Below, in pieces: positions 45,993 to 58,267 of a stretch of 64,000 nucleotides of DNA. The stretch covers positions 2,356,001 to 2,420,000 of the forward strand of contig OX637805.1 in assembly GCA_951802425.1 (NCBI GenBank), in the 5' to 3' direction. A program made the position numbers and the translations under genes. Source of the DNA: Clavaria fumosa (Eukaryota > Basidiomycota > Agaricomycetes > Agaricales > Clavariaceae). The notes under the pieces were generated by a model. The model had not been told where the DNA came from, made no database searches, and saw only the letters and a program-made list of their open reading frames with translations. How positions within the stretch are numbered: position 1 is the first letter of the stretch; each line of letters opens with the position of its first letter.

Positions 45993-47252
45993 CTAGGTTT
46001 CCGACATCAAAAGAATATCTTGCACTGTCTTCCCATCCTCGACGATGGCTCGGACAATCGGAAGGGCTTGCGAGAAATTTTGGAACAAGACATGTCTGAT
46101 GCCCTCGCGGGTGCAATAGGTCGCTAAATCATTCTCGTTATCATCTTTCGACTTCACGAATCTGGGATTGATGTATAAACTGGTTCAATCAAGTCGTAGC
46201 CCATACCCGAGTGGAAACGCACAGGAGGTCAGCATATTGCGCAGCAGAAATGTCTGTTGGAACTAATGAGGCGACTTCGGATGAAAAGTGATAGTAGAAA
46301 CTGACCTGACACACCATCGCCAAAGAAAAACAACGTGGGTGGAACAGGGAGGCTGCGGTACGGCAAGATGGCCCGTGACTTGTCATGCCCGTAGTCACTG
46401 CATTTGCACATGAGCCAGCGACGGGGTGACATTTTTGAATAAAAAGACTGAACCTCGAGGGATGGCGAAACCGTATCTCCCATTTCCCGTCGGCCTTGAT
46501 CTCGACGTCGTTTGCGATGATGTCAATATCTCGCGCTTTTTCTTCGCTGAGGAGGTTGGAGAGCACGTGCCGAATGAGTGGTGCCATTCCGCTGTAGCTT
46601 TGTATCAAGTTCAATGTAAAACACACAAGAAATCAACGGGACCTAGAGACAATGATGAAGGGAATTCCTTGAGTTTTGCACCACAGGTAGAAGTCCGCAA
46701 ATCCGGTGTCTAGCTTGACATCTGGTGTGAGAAAACGAGACGAGTTGGCTCAATAACAGTTCAAGTGGACGGCTACGGATGTAGTACTCTGTCTCAAAAT
46801 TTCCTTGCATTCCTCGAAAGAGTGACCATTCTCAGAAATACTGTCAAGCATTTCCTTGAAAGCATCCCTGTTACATAGCGTAAGTCCAGATACTGTACCA
46901 TGGACGAGTCCAGATTCGATCAGACCTGAATGTAGCTTTTCCTACCAATACGTCCAAATTACCGGCTCGTCTCTTCTCCTTTCCAAAACCCAGATCATCT
47001 GTCATGTCTAAGAAGAAACGGGCGTCCGATTAGCGATCGAAGAAGCTCAGACCACCTGTTGATCGTACAATCGTTGGAGTCAAACGTGGTGATTGTGCCA
47101 TCCCTGAAGCCAATGACTACATCAGCCGCACGGACCGAGTCCCAACAACAAACAACAGAAGACGCAGACCAGTCAGAAAGCACAACAAATTTCTTGTCTC
47201 CGTGAAGTGAAGGGTAGGGGAGGTCGCGTTCTGGTGCTCGATCTACAGTCAT
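45993..47252 (-). CDS. HAD-superfamily phosphatase, Pyp1-like polyol phosphatase
   Basis: Nine exons (47252-47170, 47103-47069, 47007-46926, 46867-46788, 46721-46643, 46591-46454, 46397-46306, 46253-46223, 46161-45993) join to exactly 789 nt, 262 residues plus TAG, all with GT-AG introns of 33-97 nt. HAD motif I is FVVLSDWDGTITT (catalytic DxD near residues 27-29), motif II is IIVSSG, motif III lysine lies in YGHDKSRAI, motif IV is FFFGDGVSDISAA with its Asp residues. The family (yeast YNL010W/Pyp1 and PHOSPHO1/2 relatives) dephosphorylates small polyol or alcohol phosphates; substrate here is inferred. Phe of the usual DFDGT is Trp. It lies upstream-to-downstream with MIOX and AKR on the same strand. 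A decayed copy of its 5' end is at 2763-3165. Confidence 0.9.
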
Positions 47253-47513
47253 GCGGTGCGTTGAAGAGGTTGCGTGCATCCAGTCACGTGCATGACGTCA
47301 AGATCATAACTTATCTGGTGTCGACCTGGATTTGTCTCCAGAGCAGGCTAAAATTGAGATATTATTTCGAGGCGGAGAGTGTTAAATAGTCGACAGTGAA
47401 GTGTAGATCTAACTCTATCTATCCATGGGAACTCTAAATGACATAAAGAAAAATACTGATCAAGTGATTCTAGTGGACTCGTGCCCACGGAAATCTATCG
47501 GTGCTATCTAGAA

Positions 47514-48796
47514 TTACCAGTCTAAGACGGGGGGGAAGTATCTGGCGATCAAAGATTGATAGTACGGCTTCAGCTTATCCAGATCACAAGGCCGATCATT
47601 TTTACTGTAGAGATCGTAGGGGTTGAATTTGCGAACGACGTGAAGCAGCTCTCTGTCCTTCTCAGACATGAGATGAGTGTATGCACCCTCACGGTGCCAC
47701 CTGTTCGATTCAAAGTCAACACTCAGTACGAACATGGTGAAAACCAGTCACTCACGGATAAAAACTATGGTAGCGGATCATTGCAAGTGCCTCGGGCGGA
47801 AGACTTGACTGATCTTTTAAGACATTATACATGTACTGTCACCGGTCGTGTGTATAAGTTACCAACTTGCACGACAGACAGAGAGTGAGCTATTACCTCA
47901 TCGTGTCCCCAAGACAACATAACGTTGTCTAAGCCGCAGTGAGGCTGATATATGCCAAATTTCGTGGAATACACAGGATCCCGAGAGTCCGGGTTGTTCT
48001 CGAAAGTTTCCGGGAAAATGATTCCATCGGAGAATCTGCAACCCACGACGAATGTATCCTTCCAAGTGGGTGAGACATGTGAATGATAAACAGGATAAAA
48101 TAGACGCACGCCCACAACGTCCCACTGTCCTTGAGATCCGAAGAGGAAAAGCAACTTGCCCAAGTCGTGAACCAAGCCAGTAATCTCGAAAAGAGAACAA
48201 GGTGGGATACTTGTTGATATGCATGGCATGTATGAATTTACCTGCATCCAATCTGGCTGTCCGTCCCGTCGGATCGCCTCAGCTGTTTGGAGAAGATGAT
48301 CCATCTGCGACACAGATGTCTGCAAAACATACATTAGCATGGCGGAAGAGAAGTCATGCACAAGACCACGAACGTCAGGATCCGACTCGTCGATGAAGGT
48401 ATTGAGCAGTTCAATTGCCTCCCAGACGCCCATACGGGCGCGCTTTTTGGTTTTGAAGTCTATGCGCGCCTGGAGATTGAACGCGACAGTTTGCTTCTCT
48501 AGTTTGCCGCAATACGGTGGGATGTGACAGATAAGGTAGACGCGCGTGAGCACGAACCATGCTGTTCTCGATAAAAATTCCGGACACGATCGCACGCGGC
48601 TTCGTACTGTCGAAAGCGCAACTTGTCCTTCGTGTCGAGCTCAGAATTCTCATCCCAGATGTCTTTCTTGAGCACATTGACTGGAAGATGATGATCAGCA
48701 ACAGATAGGATTGCGCCAAGAAGAGGAATCACCATTGTCTATGTCGTCGGATACTTCGTCAAATTGAAGGCCATCATGATGGAGTGCAGTAGGCAT
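47514..48796 (-). CDS. MIOX: myo-Inositol oxygenase
   Basis: Oxidative ring cleavage of myo-inositol to D-glucuronate by a di-iron HD-domain enzyme, cytosolic. Eight exons can be joined from start 48796 (MPTALHHDGLQFDEV) to TAA 47514, about 297 residues, normal for the family; first intron 48732-48681. Motifs in order: RFRQYEAACDRVRNFYREQH, MGVWEAIELLNTFIDESDPD, QMDHLLQTAEAIRRDGQPDW, TGLVHDLGKLL, FGIYQPHCGLDNVMLSWGHD, MIRYHSFYPWHREGAYTHLM, FNPYDLYSK. All six metal ligands expected from the animal enzyme are present (His of DHLL, HD, His of WGHDE, His of YHSFYPW, Asp of PYDLYSK). About 260 nt separate it from the HAD phosphatase, same strand. Confidence 0.93.
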
Positions 48797-50388
48797 GGCG
48801 CGCGGTCACTGCAGCGAGAGATAAGAGAAGAGTTGGGAAGATGACGACCTTTAAAACATTTTTGCAGGCCCCTCCGTCTGGGTGCAGTAGGGATAAATTA
48901 TTTCAAAAGACCAAAGCTTCTTTGCAGTTCTGCCAGGTCCCGAACCTGAAATTGTCACATGGTTCGCCGTGCAACGGATATGCACCGAGACGATCAGCAA
49001 CGCCTTAAAGTCAGAGGTATTGGTAAATCGAAAGTCTGCGAGAAAAAAAAATCTTCACCTGTTTTTTTTTCGGCTTCGGTTGCGGACTCGTCCGACATAC
49101 TAAGTAACCGATCGGAAGACACAAAGAGGCTACCCTGCATCCGTCACGGCGTTGCCCGTTCCGACAGTGCTGAATGTCTGTCTAATCGGGATACTTATCA
49201 AAACCTGTAGCGGACTCCAGGTGTTTCTTCGCCGAGTTCGCCAGACATGTGATGGGGTCTGTAACAGGAACGTGAAGGAAGAATCCTGATTTGGGGTCTG
49301 TACTGTATTTGTCATAGCCATGATCCATCGCCGTACTCCTATCTCACTGGATCTGCGCGTGAATTAGTGATCGGTATGGCTCCTCGTTTGGAGGAGCGCG
49401 ATACATTGTTATTTCTCGCGTGCTGTACCATTTCAAGAAACCCCCAATTTGTCCATTCGGTTTTATAACTATATGCCTTGGGTTCTAACCAATCCATGTT
49501 GCACACCCCATAACGAAAATGAGACGACAAGTTATGCACTGTGAGACAACAACAAGGACACGTAGTCCCCTAGTACTCTGCTCATTTGCTCATCTGCTCT
49601 CCAGAAAAGCATTCGTGTGCCGCCATTAATCGGCCGTACGAAAACACTGCTTCGTTAGTTCTAGAGGATGGACGATTCAATAGCGACCCATCTCAGGCAT
49701 GGTTCTCCAACAAAGGGCACGACCAAGTTTCTTGGAAACAATACCATGGAATGCCATGCGTCATATTGCCGCTTGGATTGAAGCTCACTGCTGCCCTATC
49801 TAATGCACCCTCCCTCCGGTCCGTACTCGCCGGGCATTGTAGTTCGCGGCACTACTCTTACACGACGTAAATCGCCCTCGGAAACGCCCAGGCAAAAACA
49901 ACCGATGCCGCTGATGCCCTGGCAAGGATCGGGCTTCGGTGGCATTCCTTATCTGCTTGTGGCGTGTCAATCACCCTGTAAGGCACTCAACAGATAACCT
50001 TATCTCTTCGACCCTGCCACGACAGCGAAACCGGCATACGGCAATCCACAGGAGCGGAAGGACTCGGGATAGATATGCGATTGTTGTCGTAGTTGAGTGG
50101 ATTGGTTGCCACGTCACGGCACTGAAGGAAAGCCTTGCGGGTGTGGAACTCAAATGTTTTCCGACTTGGTGCTTAAACTTAGTTGAGTTTGCAGGCTTAA
50201 TGCAGAAAGTAGGTTCATCCATTTACAAGCCACTGTACCATACCGCGGGGTGGTCTGACCCAACTCCATATGACGTGCATCTGGGCCTAGGCGTGAATAA
50301 TTTTAGCCGACATTCATATCTTTACGTCTGAGCTTACGGCAGGTTTCCTTCGGAATGATACGACGCAAAAATCATCCTCCTTGTCCCC
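48797..50388. other. Intergenic region between MIOX and AKR
   Basis: Short open frames on both strands (for example 49339-49539 minus, 49939-50331 plus) show no recognisable domain or exon logic. The MIOX promoter must lie just right of 48796 (pyrimidine/purine-rich, no TATA seen). Confidence 0.4.
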
Positions 50389-51824
50389 TCAGGCAGGGTA
50401 TGTCCAGTTTTCCAAACCGAGATCCACGGCCTCGGCTGAAAAGAATGCAAATATAGTCGTTAACAATAAACGAGATAAAGGAATACGTACGCCACGGCGG
50501 CATATTGAAACTTCGTAGATAAATAACAATGAACGAACGCTCACAACTGGAGATGATGAGACGAGACCGACCGTTTCTGCTTTCCACTCACAGCAACGCT
50601 ATCCAGCCTTTCAATGTCTGCGGCACTGAGTGTTTTCGCCGCAATCAAAGTCCCTTTCATGTTTGAGGCGATTCTGTCATTGTTCACAGACTTCGGCAAC
50701 ACTACGATGTTCTTTGCCACTGCGAGGGAAGACGTCGGTAGGTATGAGACAGCGTTATGCTGGAATGCATACCGAGCCAGCCGAGGAGGATATCAGCCGG
50801 TGAAAGATTATACTTCCTTCCGAGTTCGACGACGGTTTCGTCCGCGAGGAGTGGTGCACCCGTAGAGCCCAGAGGGGTGTGGGCTTGCGGTTGAATGTTA
50901 TGGGAGCGCAAATATGCTAAAAGCTTGTGCTCGGGGTTGTACAAGTGAATCTCGAGCTGCGCAGCAGCAAGATGCCATGAGCCCAAATGTTCACACGATT
51001 AAAATCTAAGATACGAAAAAACTTACCTGGTTGACGGCTGGGATGATTTCTGCCGTAGGCAGTATTTGTTCCAATTTTTTCTCAGAGAAGTTGGATACTC
51101 CAATGGCTTTGACTTTGCCTTGATGACATGAGCTGACGACCCGTTCGGACAGCAGCTGCAACACCTTTCTTATAGACTGCCTCCATCTGCCTCCATGTCT
51201 CTTTCAAATCCCAATTATACAAAATATCACGTTTGCCATTCGGCAAGGTCGGAATGTATGGATCGTTACCGTTGGGATTGAGAGCTATTGGCCAGTGCAC
51301 AAGATAAACTACTCGAGCTGATAAATTAATCTCACAAAACGCAGAGCATTGGACACATACGGTCGAGATAATCAGTGCCGAGATTGGCAAGCGTCTTGTC
51401 CAGAGCCTGCTCCACGCAGGAGTGGTGGGTGCACCACAGTTTGCTCGTGATCTGCAACCACAAGGAAGGTGCGATTGGGTTTTAAAAGGTACAATTACTT
51501 ACGAAGAGCTCAGATCTTGTCACTCCAGAGGCTCGAATTCCCTGGCCGATGGGCTTTTCATTACGATAAATCCTTCATTGCGATTATGCACCCATTGATC
51601 GCACTCCAAACGCCGAGGAATCACTTACCATGCACAGTCTAAATGGCGATAACCAGCGTCGTTGATCGCGTAGGCGACAGCGGATGAGACCTTGTCCTCA
51701 GAGGCTTGCCAAGTTCCTGCTCTAATTCATGCTAGATCTCACACATCACGAGAACTTGATGCGTACCGAGTCCGATCAGGGGGATCCGAAGGCCGTTGTT
51801 GAGTTCGACGGTAGGATTCGACAT
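50389..51824 (-). CDS. Aldo-keto reductase (aldose/uronate reductase type)
   Basis: NADPH-dependent carbonyl reductase of the AKR superfamily. Spliced from 51824 ([20 protein letters not shown]) to TGA 50389 through about eight exons of small size. The catalytic tetrad is complete: Asp in HLDCAW, Tyr in WIYRNE (joined across an intron near 51630), Lys in ITSKLW, His in [10 protein letters not shown]. Further motifs: [58 protein letters not shown] (cofactor loop) and the C-terminal NMPPWPEAVDLGFENW. Fungal relatives reduce xylose, glycerol-type or uronate substrates; with MIOX next door, D-glucuronate reduction to L-gulonate is an attractive inference, not proven. Confidence 0.9.
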
Positions 51825-51895
51825 CTCTCAAGTCTGAATTGAACGGAGCTTGCAGAGGAAGGGCGATGGCACAGTTCACCGTTTGTTGCAAACAA

Positions 51896-52111
51896 TAGGG
51901 GAGATCACAGCAGCGATTTCGAGCTGTTTTCGAGCTGTTTATGACTTGTTTTCAATCTGATTTTCAATCCTGTTTTCGCAGCTTGTCAAGTTTCACAGTG
52001 GGGTTGTCAGTCGAAAACAGTTTTCATTCCAAAACACTGCTGAATTACAATTTGAAAACAGCTCGAAAACAGCTCGAAAACAGCTCGAAATCGCTACTGT
52101 GATCTCCCCTA
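51896..52111. mobile_element. TA-flanked MITE (Tc1/mariner-type)
   Basis: Terminal inverted repeats of ~40 bp: GGGGAGATCACAGCAGCGAT at the left, and its complement ending GTGATCTCCCC at 52109. Flanked by TA on both sides (51896-51897, 52110-52111). 212 bp, no coding. Repeated ~10-bp CGAGCTGTTT units line both arms. Lies just upstream of the AKR start, within ~75 bp. Confidence 0.8.
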
Positions 52112-53089
52112 ATGTGACAAGAGCGGCTGGGCTCGGGCACCTTCCGCTACATTCATTCAAAAGCAGAGTGCTTTGCTGCATTCGTCTTGACGACGACATC
52201 CCTCTCTCAACACGCAACAAGTCTCACTTGCGAACCCTTTGTTGTTGGTTCATTGTATAAGTATGAGGAGACTAAGAGAATGAAAAGCATGGGGGCAGGC
52301 AAGTTACCGCAAAAGTGGAGGGAGATACGCCACAGGTATGAGCCTAAGGAAGAATTTATCGCAAGAATCGATGCTAAAGCTGCGCTTGTTGTAACTGGGA
52401 TGCGAAAAGACTGTTGTCGCGCTGCAGTGACTTACTGTCATTTTCACAAAAGCTTATAAATCACAAAACACGTGACTTTTTGTGCTCTGATATTGGCTTT
52501 GCAATATCTTGACAACAACTGAAGCAATTTGCATAAAAAATGGTGCAAAATTATCACATAGATCAACACTACCCTGTAAAATTAGAGCAACATAGAAATT
52601 TGATTGTCTTTTTCAGGAAACCTTATAAACCATAAAACACATGACTATTCTGCAGTCAGATGTTGGCACTGTGATATCTCAACAATGATCAAATTTCTAT
52701 GTTGCTCTAAAAAATTGTCCTGAAGGTTGTGGTATGTCAAAAAACTAATTTACATGTTACTAAAAAATTCACCTCTGGGCCAGTGGTAAATTGACAGCAT
52801 CAACAGTCATGAATTTCATCAATATCTTGAGCACATGTAAAGATAGCTTAATTTTAGTTATACCATCAAATACTTCAGCAATTTTAGTCTATGTTTTAAA
52901 AAAACACTGTGTGTATAGCTTCAGAATTCGTTGAGAAACAATTTTTGATGTTTTGTGTCACTCAAATGAGGGCTTTAGGAGTTGATTACATAAGCATCAC
53001 GCGGGGGTTGCCCCTTCCCACAGTAAGCGTTCCTCCGATCACATGATGCGGTTCAGGACGAACGCGTTCAGGACCAACATAAACGAACC
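52112..53089. other. AT-rich spacer with inverted and direct repeats
   Basis: TAGAGCAACATAGAAATTTGA (52578-52598) is the reverse complement of 52690-52710. A second pair of direct repeats (CTTATAAAYCAYAAAACAC at ~52452 and ~52622) has a ~170-bp period. At 52985, ATTACATAAGCATCACG...GGGGTTGCCCCTTCCC resembles the right end of family-M MITEs. Part of the region nearest 53090 should be the condensin promoter. No gene recognised. Confidence 0.5.
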
Positions 53090-56000
53090 ATGCCTACAAA
53101 GGTGACCAGAGAGACCTTCACCCTATCAGCCTTGACCGCATCGGTCCCCAAGATCTTCGAACAGGCTCAACTTTCCACGGCCAATCACAGGAAGAATTTC
53201 GTTGGACTGTACAAGCTGCAATGTCAGGCCGCCAAGCAAGTAGAACAGCAGAGAACGGGCGTCAAGCTTACTGGGGAGCGAATGTTTGGGGAAGTCATGT
53301 TACAAATGATAGCGCGTTTTTTGCCCGTGAAGAAGGGCGCTACCGTGGTGGATCGCGTCATCAAATTCATCAGCGGCTACGTTAAGTATATCAACGAAAA
53401 AGGTGAGTCGGTTAGTTGTCGAGGACCAACTGTCATGGGGTGACTGAAATTTTTACTCAAGTTGCAGAAAAGAAGAATGAAAATGAAATGAACGAGGAAG
53501 ACGAGGATGAGGACGAGACGATCGAATCGCGTTTTGTGACGCGTCTACTTATTTGGCTCTTCCGTGGCTTTGTCGCGAAAGATAAGACGGTTCGTTATCG
53601 CGCGGTACAGCTAGTCGCAGAGATGATATCCAATCTTGGTGAGATAGAGTGCGTCGCGTTCGCTGGCTGTTTCTCTGTAGTCTTATTGAGGCCCAATAGT
53701 GAGGACCTTTATCACACACTGCGATCGGCTCTCCTTGAGCGGGTTACGGACAAAGAACCTCCCATCCGTGTTCAAGCTGTTATTGCACTCTCAAAATTGT
53801 GTGGATCCGAAGATTCCGCTGACATCGCCAACGGTGAACTTACCGCTATTGAGGTCCTGACAGATGTTCTGTCCTACGATCATTCCGCGTAGGTCTCATT
53901 TTTATAGCCACAAGCATGACTCTCACCCAACTGCAGCGATGTCCGCCGTGCGGCTCTCCTTCACATACCGGTCGTACCTTCAACCCTCTACGGCATTCTC
54001 CAACGTACCCGCGACACTGATACGAACGTCCGTAAACTCGTATATTCCACCGTCTTAGACGCCAATACCCTGCAGTCCGGCGCCTCTCCCAAATTAGTGG
54101 GCGTTACACATCCTCGTGCGCTTTCTATCGCTCAACGCGAGTTGGTCGTCCGGAATGGACTTGGAGACCGAGAGATAAGTGTCAAAGCTGCGGCCAGGAC
54201 ATGGATAGCCGGCTGGATAGACCTCATAAGCGAATGCGAGGAGCAAGGTCAAGGCGAAGCAAAATTAGAGGGGCAACTTGTAAAATTTCTAGGGCTCTTT
54301 GATTTGGGAGAGGGCAACATTGCCGAGGACGCCTTGTTGAGCGTGTTCGAAAGCAGGGAAGACGTGCTGAGTAATCTCGAATTCGGCGGTATGTTCTCTC
54401 ATACAGCATGCGAAGGAGATGCCTAACTACCTTTCGAAGATGCTTACTGGATGGAGCTGACACCAGAGAAGGCATTTCTTGCGCGCGTCTTCGTTGATTA
54501 TTGTATTTCACACGATGATGAAAGTCGCCTTGAAACGGTGCTTCCAGTGGTCACCTCCTTCGCTTTTTGCATTCAGGCCACTTACAACGAACTGATCTCT
54601 AACATACAAGCAGAGGAGATGGACAATTTTCTTGGCGGGATCAATGAGGAGCAGAGTACCAGGAATGAAGAGGAGAGACTGGAGAAGGAATTCATTATAG
54701 CCGAAATGTGTAAGCTGGCTGTGAACTTAGACTACGCCGATGAGATTGGGAGGCGGAAGATGTTCCAGCTCATTCGTGAGTACTGAAATCTTCACTGGAA
54801 CGGGTTCTGCTGAGCTCTTCCTGTAGGCGACATGATATCACAAGAGTCTCTGCCCGATCCACTTGTCGAACGGTGTTTAGATGTACTTCGGAAGCTCTCG
54901 GCTAACGAACGCGACCTCATCCGGGTCGTCGTTGAGGTCGTGCATGATCTGCGTGACCCGAGTGATTCTGATGAAGAGCCAGCGGTTGTCAGTGGACTTT
55001 CAAGTTGCTCCTCTGGCGCTGCGACGTATTGACTAAGTAGTTTATAGCGTGACGACGACGGCGAAACTACTTTCACGGCGACTCCTGCGACTATACAAAG
55101 CGCCCCTACGGGCCACAAAGATACAAAGGAGAAATCTCCAGAGCAACAAGTGCGTGCAGACGCAATTGACCTCAAGTGTTTATCCTTGTGCATCGGAATG
55201 TTGGAGCGCGTGAATGGTGTACGTCCCATGCATTTGGTAGCCGTACGCAGCCCTAATGTTACCTCAGACATTTGAAGAAAATTCCACTCTGGAAGGCATT
55301 CTTGGCGAACTCATCGTTCCCGCGGTCAAGCGGAAGGAGTTGGCACTGAGAGAAAAGGGTTTGATCTGCCTTGGACTCTGCTGTCTCATTGCCAAAGTAT
55401 GGGATGGGCAGTTTATAACGGATTCTTACTGATTCTGTTTCCTCAGAGAATGGCTCTCAACTCGTTCCAATTGTTCATATCCCAGATACAATCAGCGCCA
55501 GAAATCCTGAAAATTCGCGTTCTGCAAATCGTTTTCGACATTCTGATGGTGCACCAAGGGGATTTCCTTGGCCGAGAAGGACCACAAGTGCGTGCATTTT
55601 TGTTTGCATCATGGTATCAACTGACGACGGCATACTTACTGCAAGAGTGAAATGATCACAAATTTCCTGGTACATGTCCTGGACAATGAGGAAGCAGACA
55701 ATGTGCAGTCCTTATTATGCATCGGGATCTCGAAACTTCTGTTGGCGGGTTTGATACATGACGAAAGGGTCAGGAGTCGGCTCCATTTCATGCTACCTCT
55801 ATGGTTTACCAGTGCCCGATGCAGGTTCTGAAAAGCCTTGTGCTGCTCTACCTATCACCTGCAACCGTTGACAACCAGGAACTGAGACAGTGTCTCTCCT
55901 ACTTCTTGCCAGTGTATTGCTATTCCTCAGCGGCGAATCAGCGAAGGATGTCCACTGTGAGTATATTCAAACACTTCGTGCGTTTGCAAGGATTAGATCC

Positions 56001-57346
56001 GCGCAGATCTTCATTGCCACCTTCGAACATATGGCAGAGATGCGCATCCAACTAGGCGAAGCGGTGAGCCCCGCACAGGTGGCGGGTATGTTTGTGGATT
56101 GGACTGATCCCCAGAAAGTTGTGTAAGTAATGCGGATTTTACAATTTCCAATATTTAATCAAGTGACAGGGATAACCCGAGCGTAGCCAGGGACAACCTT
56201 ATTCATTTTGACCTCGCTGCTGACATAGTCAAGGTGATGTTGAGCAAGAGCATGAGGAGTAGGTCTCACTATCCGTGTCGTTGTTTGAAACTTAAGGGAA
56301 CACGCAGAGGAGGACAAGAAAGTGCTTTGCCAGATCTTAGGCAGGCTTCACATCCCAGATGTGGTTGATGATGACAAACTTCGCATGCTGAAGTTGCTTA
56401 TGCATAATTTGCGTTCGGTGTGTGTTCCTCGTCTAAATGGCATCCACTTCCCTTACTAATGGGAAACTGCAGCGCCGGCCGGTCAAGGACGCTGCTTCCA
56501 ACAACACCTTTAACCGCTTTGAAACCTCAATCACTATAAAGTTTGAGAAACAGCTGGAGGACTTCAACGAGGATGAATATCGCAAACTGGAAGAGCTAAA
56601 GGAACTTTTTGAGTTCTTGGATGAGATCATCCCAGAAGACAGTGAGGATGAAGATGGGGTGAGCACGAAGAAATCTTACAGGAAGAGGCAAGTGTGTCAG
56701 ACACCATTTGCCTTTGCATCACACTGAAAATGTGTGAAAAGGAGATCTGAAAGCATTATCAGCACGACAACAGAAGGCGACACTGCACCTCCACGTGCAC
56801 GTCAAAGACCCACTAGACAGCTCAAGGGCAAAACCAAGTGAACACTTTGTCCAGCCTTCTCAGAGCTCTTGCTAACCATGGTTGTAGACGAAGACGTGTG
56901 TCTTCTTCAACTGATGACTCAGATCTCACAGAGTCAGGTCGCTCACCTACTCCAGCAGTTGCCCCAACGCGACAGATTCCCCGAAGATCAGCGTGTGTTT
57001 TCTCATGCCATTGATTGCCATGTTGAATCTATTTAATAATCATGACTCCACCAGTGCACCGAATAAGCAGTTGGTTGAAATAGATTCCAGCGAAGAGGAT
57101 GACAATGCAGAAGAAAGTTCGAGTCCTGTGCCAATGACACGTGGGAAGGCTATGAAATCTAGGTGCGTATTTCAGAGCTGAGAGAACCATGGTATACATC
57201 TGAGTAGTCTTAGGCATGCTGCAGAGGAAGCAAAGCTGGATGCAGAAATTGATGCGCTCCTGGAGAGTGACAAAAGCGAGCTCTCAGCACCACCTGATTC
57301 CGAATCGGAGGAGGAAGTAAATGATCTGCTGGCCTCAGAGGATTAA
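53090..57346 (+). CDS. cnd3: Condensin complex subunit 3 (CAP-G / Cnd3 / Ycg1)
   Basis: HEAT-repeat subunit of condensin, which compacts and segregates mitotic chromosomes by binding DNA with the kleisin. Starts MPTKVTRETFTLSALTASVP; exon 1 ends at 53402 and exon 2 resumes at 53468 with an acidic linker. Diagnostic segments: ETIESRFVTRLLIWLFRGFV, KDKTVRYRAVQLVAEMISNL, SALLERVTDKEPPIRVQAVI, LSKLCGSEDSADI, LTDVLSYDHSA, LVVRNGLGDREISVKAAA, MELTPEKAFLARVF (Cnd3 domain), QLEDFNEDEYRKLEELKELF. The C-terminus is acidic and ends EVNDLLASED followed by TAA at 57344. Many ~50-nt introns lie within, for example 53658-53708. Roughly 1,000-1,080 residues, normal for the family. No stop or frameshift is needed, so it appears functional. 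Single plus-strand gene in the island. Confidence 0.92.
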
Positions 57347-57900
57347 TTATATCCAGTTTCTTTCCTTTGATTCAGCAGGTTTGCTGTGGTATATATCATG
57401 CAAGCACTGCTTTCCCTGTACCACATCCCTACTGGTCCAAAATGAACCTGGTTCATGAAAATATATTTGAGGGCTTTTTGGCCACTTTTTGTATTGAAGG
57501 TCACATGAAAACTCACAACCTCAACCTCTCTGCCTTTGTCTCTTCTCACTTCCAAGTCTTTGCTCATGTTTGCAGCTCCAAAGTTGACAATGACCCACAT
57601 GGAGATTGCCACATCAAGACATGCTTTCATCATCACATCTGTTGCCCTCTGTGGATTTGGATTTTCAGTATGGAGGGTGCTTTCCTATACATGTATCATT
57701 TTGACTCTAGCATTCAGGGTGATCCCCTTTGCTGCTGACCAGTTTTCTGGGATTGACTCAATCAACTGGGCTCAGGTTTTGAGTCAACACAGCTGTAGGC
57801 ACTCTCTGTTAACTTGATTGCATCAGAGTTGGTGTTGAGCAACATGTAGATCAGTCATAACTTCTTAGAGATGAAATTTGTCAACAAGTGCTTGCTCTGA
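57347..57900. other. Region downstream of condensin, nothing recognised
   Basis: Open frames on both strands (57367-57738 plus, 57343-57636 minus) resemble no known family. Probably 3' UTR followed by decayed repeat sequence before the LTR of element F. Confidence 0.4.
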
Positions 57901-58229
57901 CTCCAGTATATTTGAAGGAGTTTGGTAGGACTCAGTCAAATGGGAGCAAAGAAAAGATGTGATAGGAAGTAATGACCTAAGGAGCACTGGTGGTAGATGT
58001 CATTACTTATATACTACAGTGGTGTGAGTCATAGTAGGAGGCAGTGCGACATGAGTTATAGGTGAGGAGACATTGTGGGATGAGTCATATGATCAAACAT
58101 GAGGTTGTGACAGATGGGAGGGAGATGCCACATGTAATGTGATAGAGGAAAAAGGGGGGTGTGCATAGTGTAAAGGGGAAGTGGTGGAGCACATGGAGGA
58201 GGGGGGGTTCACATGGTAAAAGTCTTACA
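57901..58229 (-). repeat. 3' LTR of chromovirus F (left boundary uncertain)
   Basis: The right end TCTTACA at 58229 is followed by the polypurine tract on the minus strand (TAATCCCCTCCCTG at 58230-58243). A minus-strand TATATAAG lies at 58013-58006. The far end is not fixed because no second LTR is in the window. Confidence 0.55.
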
Positions 58230-58267
58230 TAATCCCCTCCCTGTGGACCGACATCTTGGCAGGCCTG

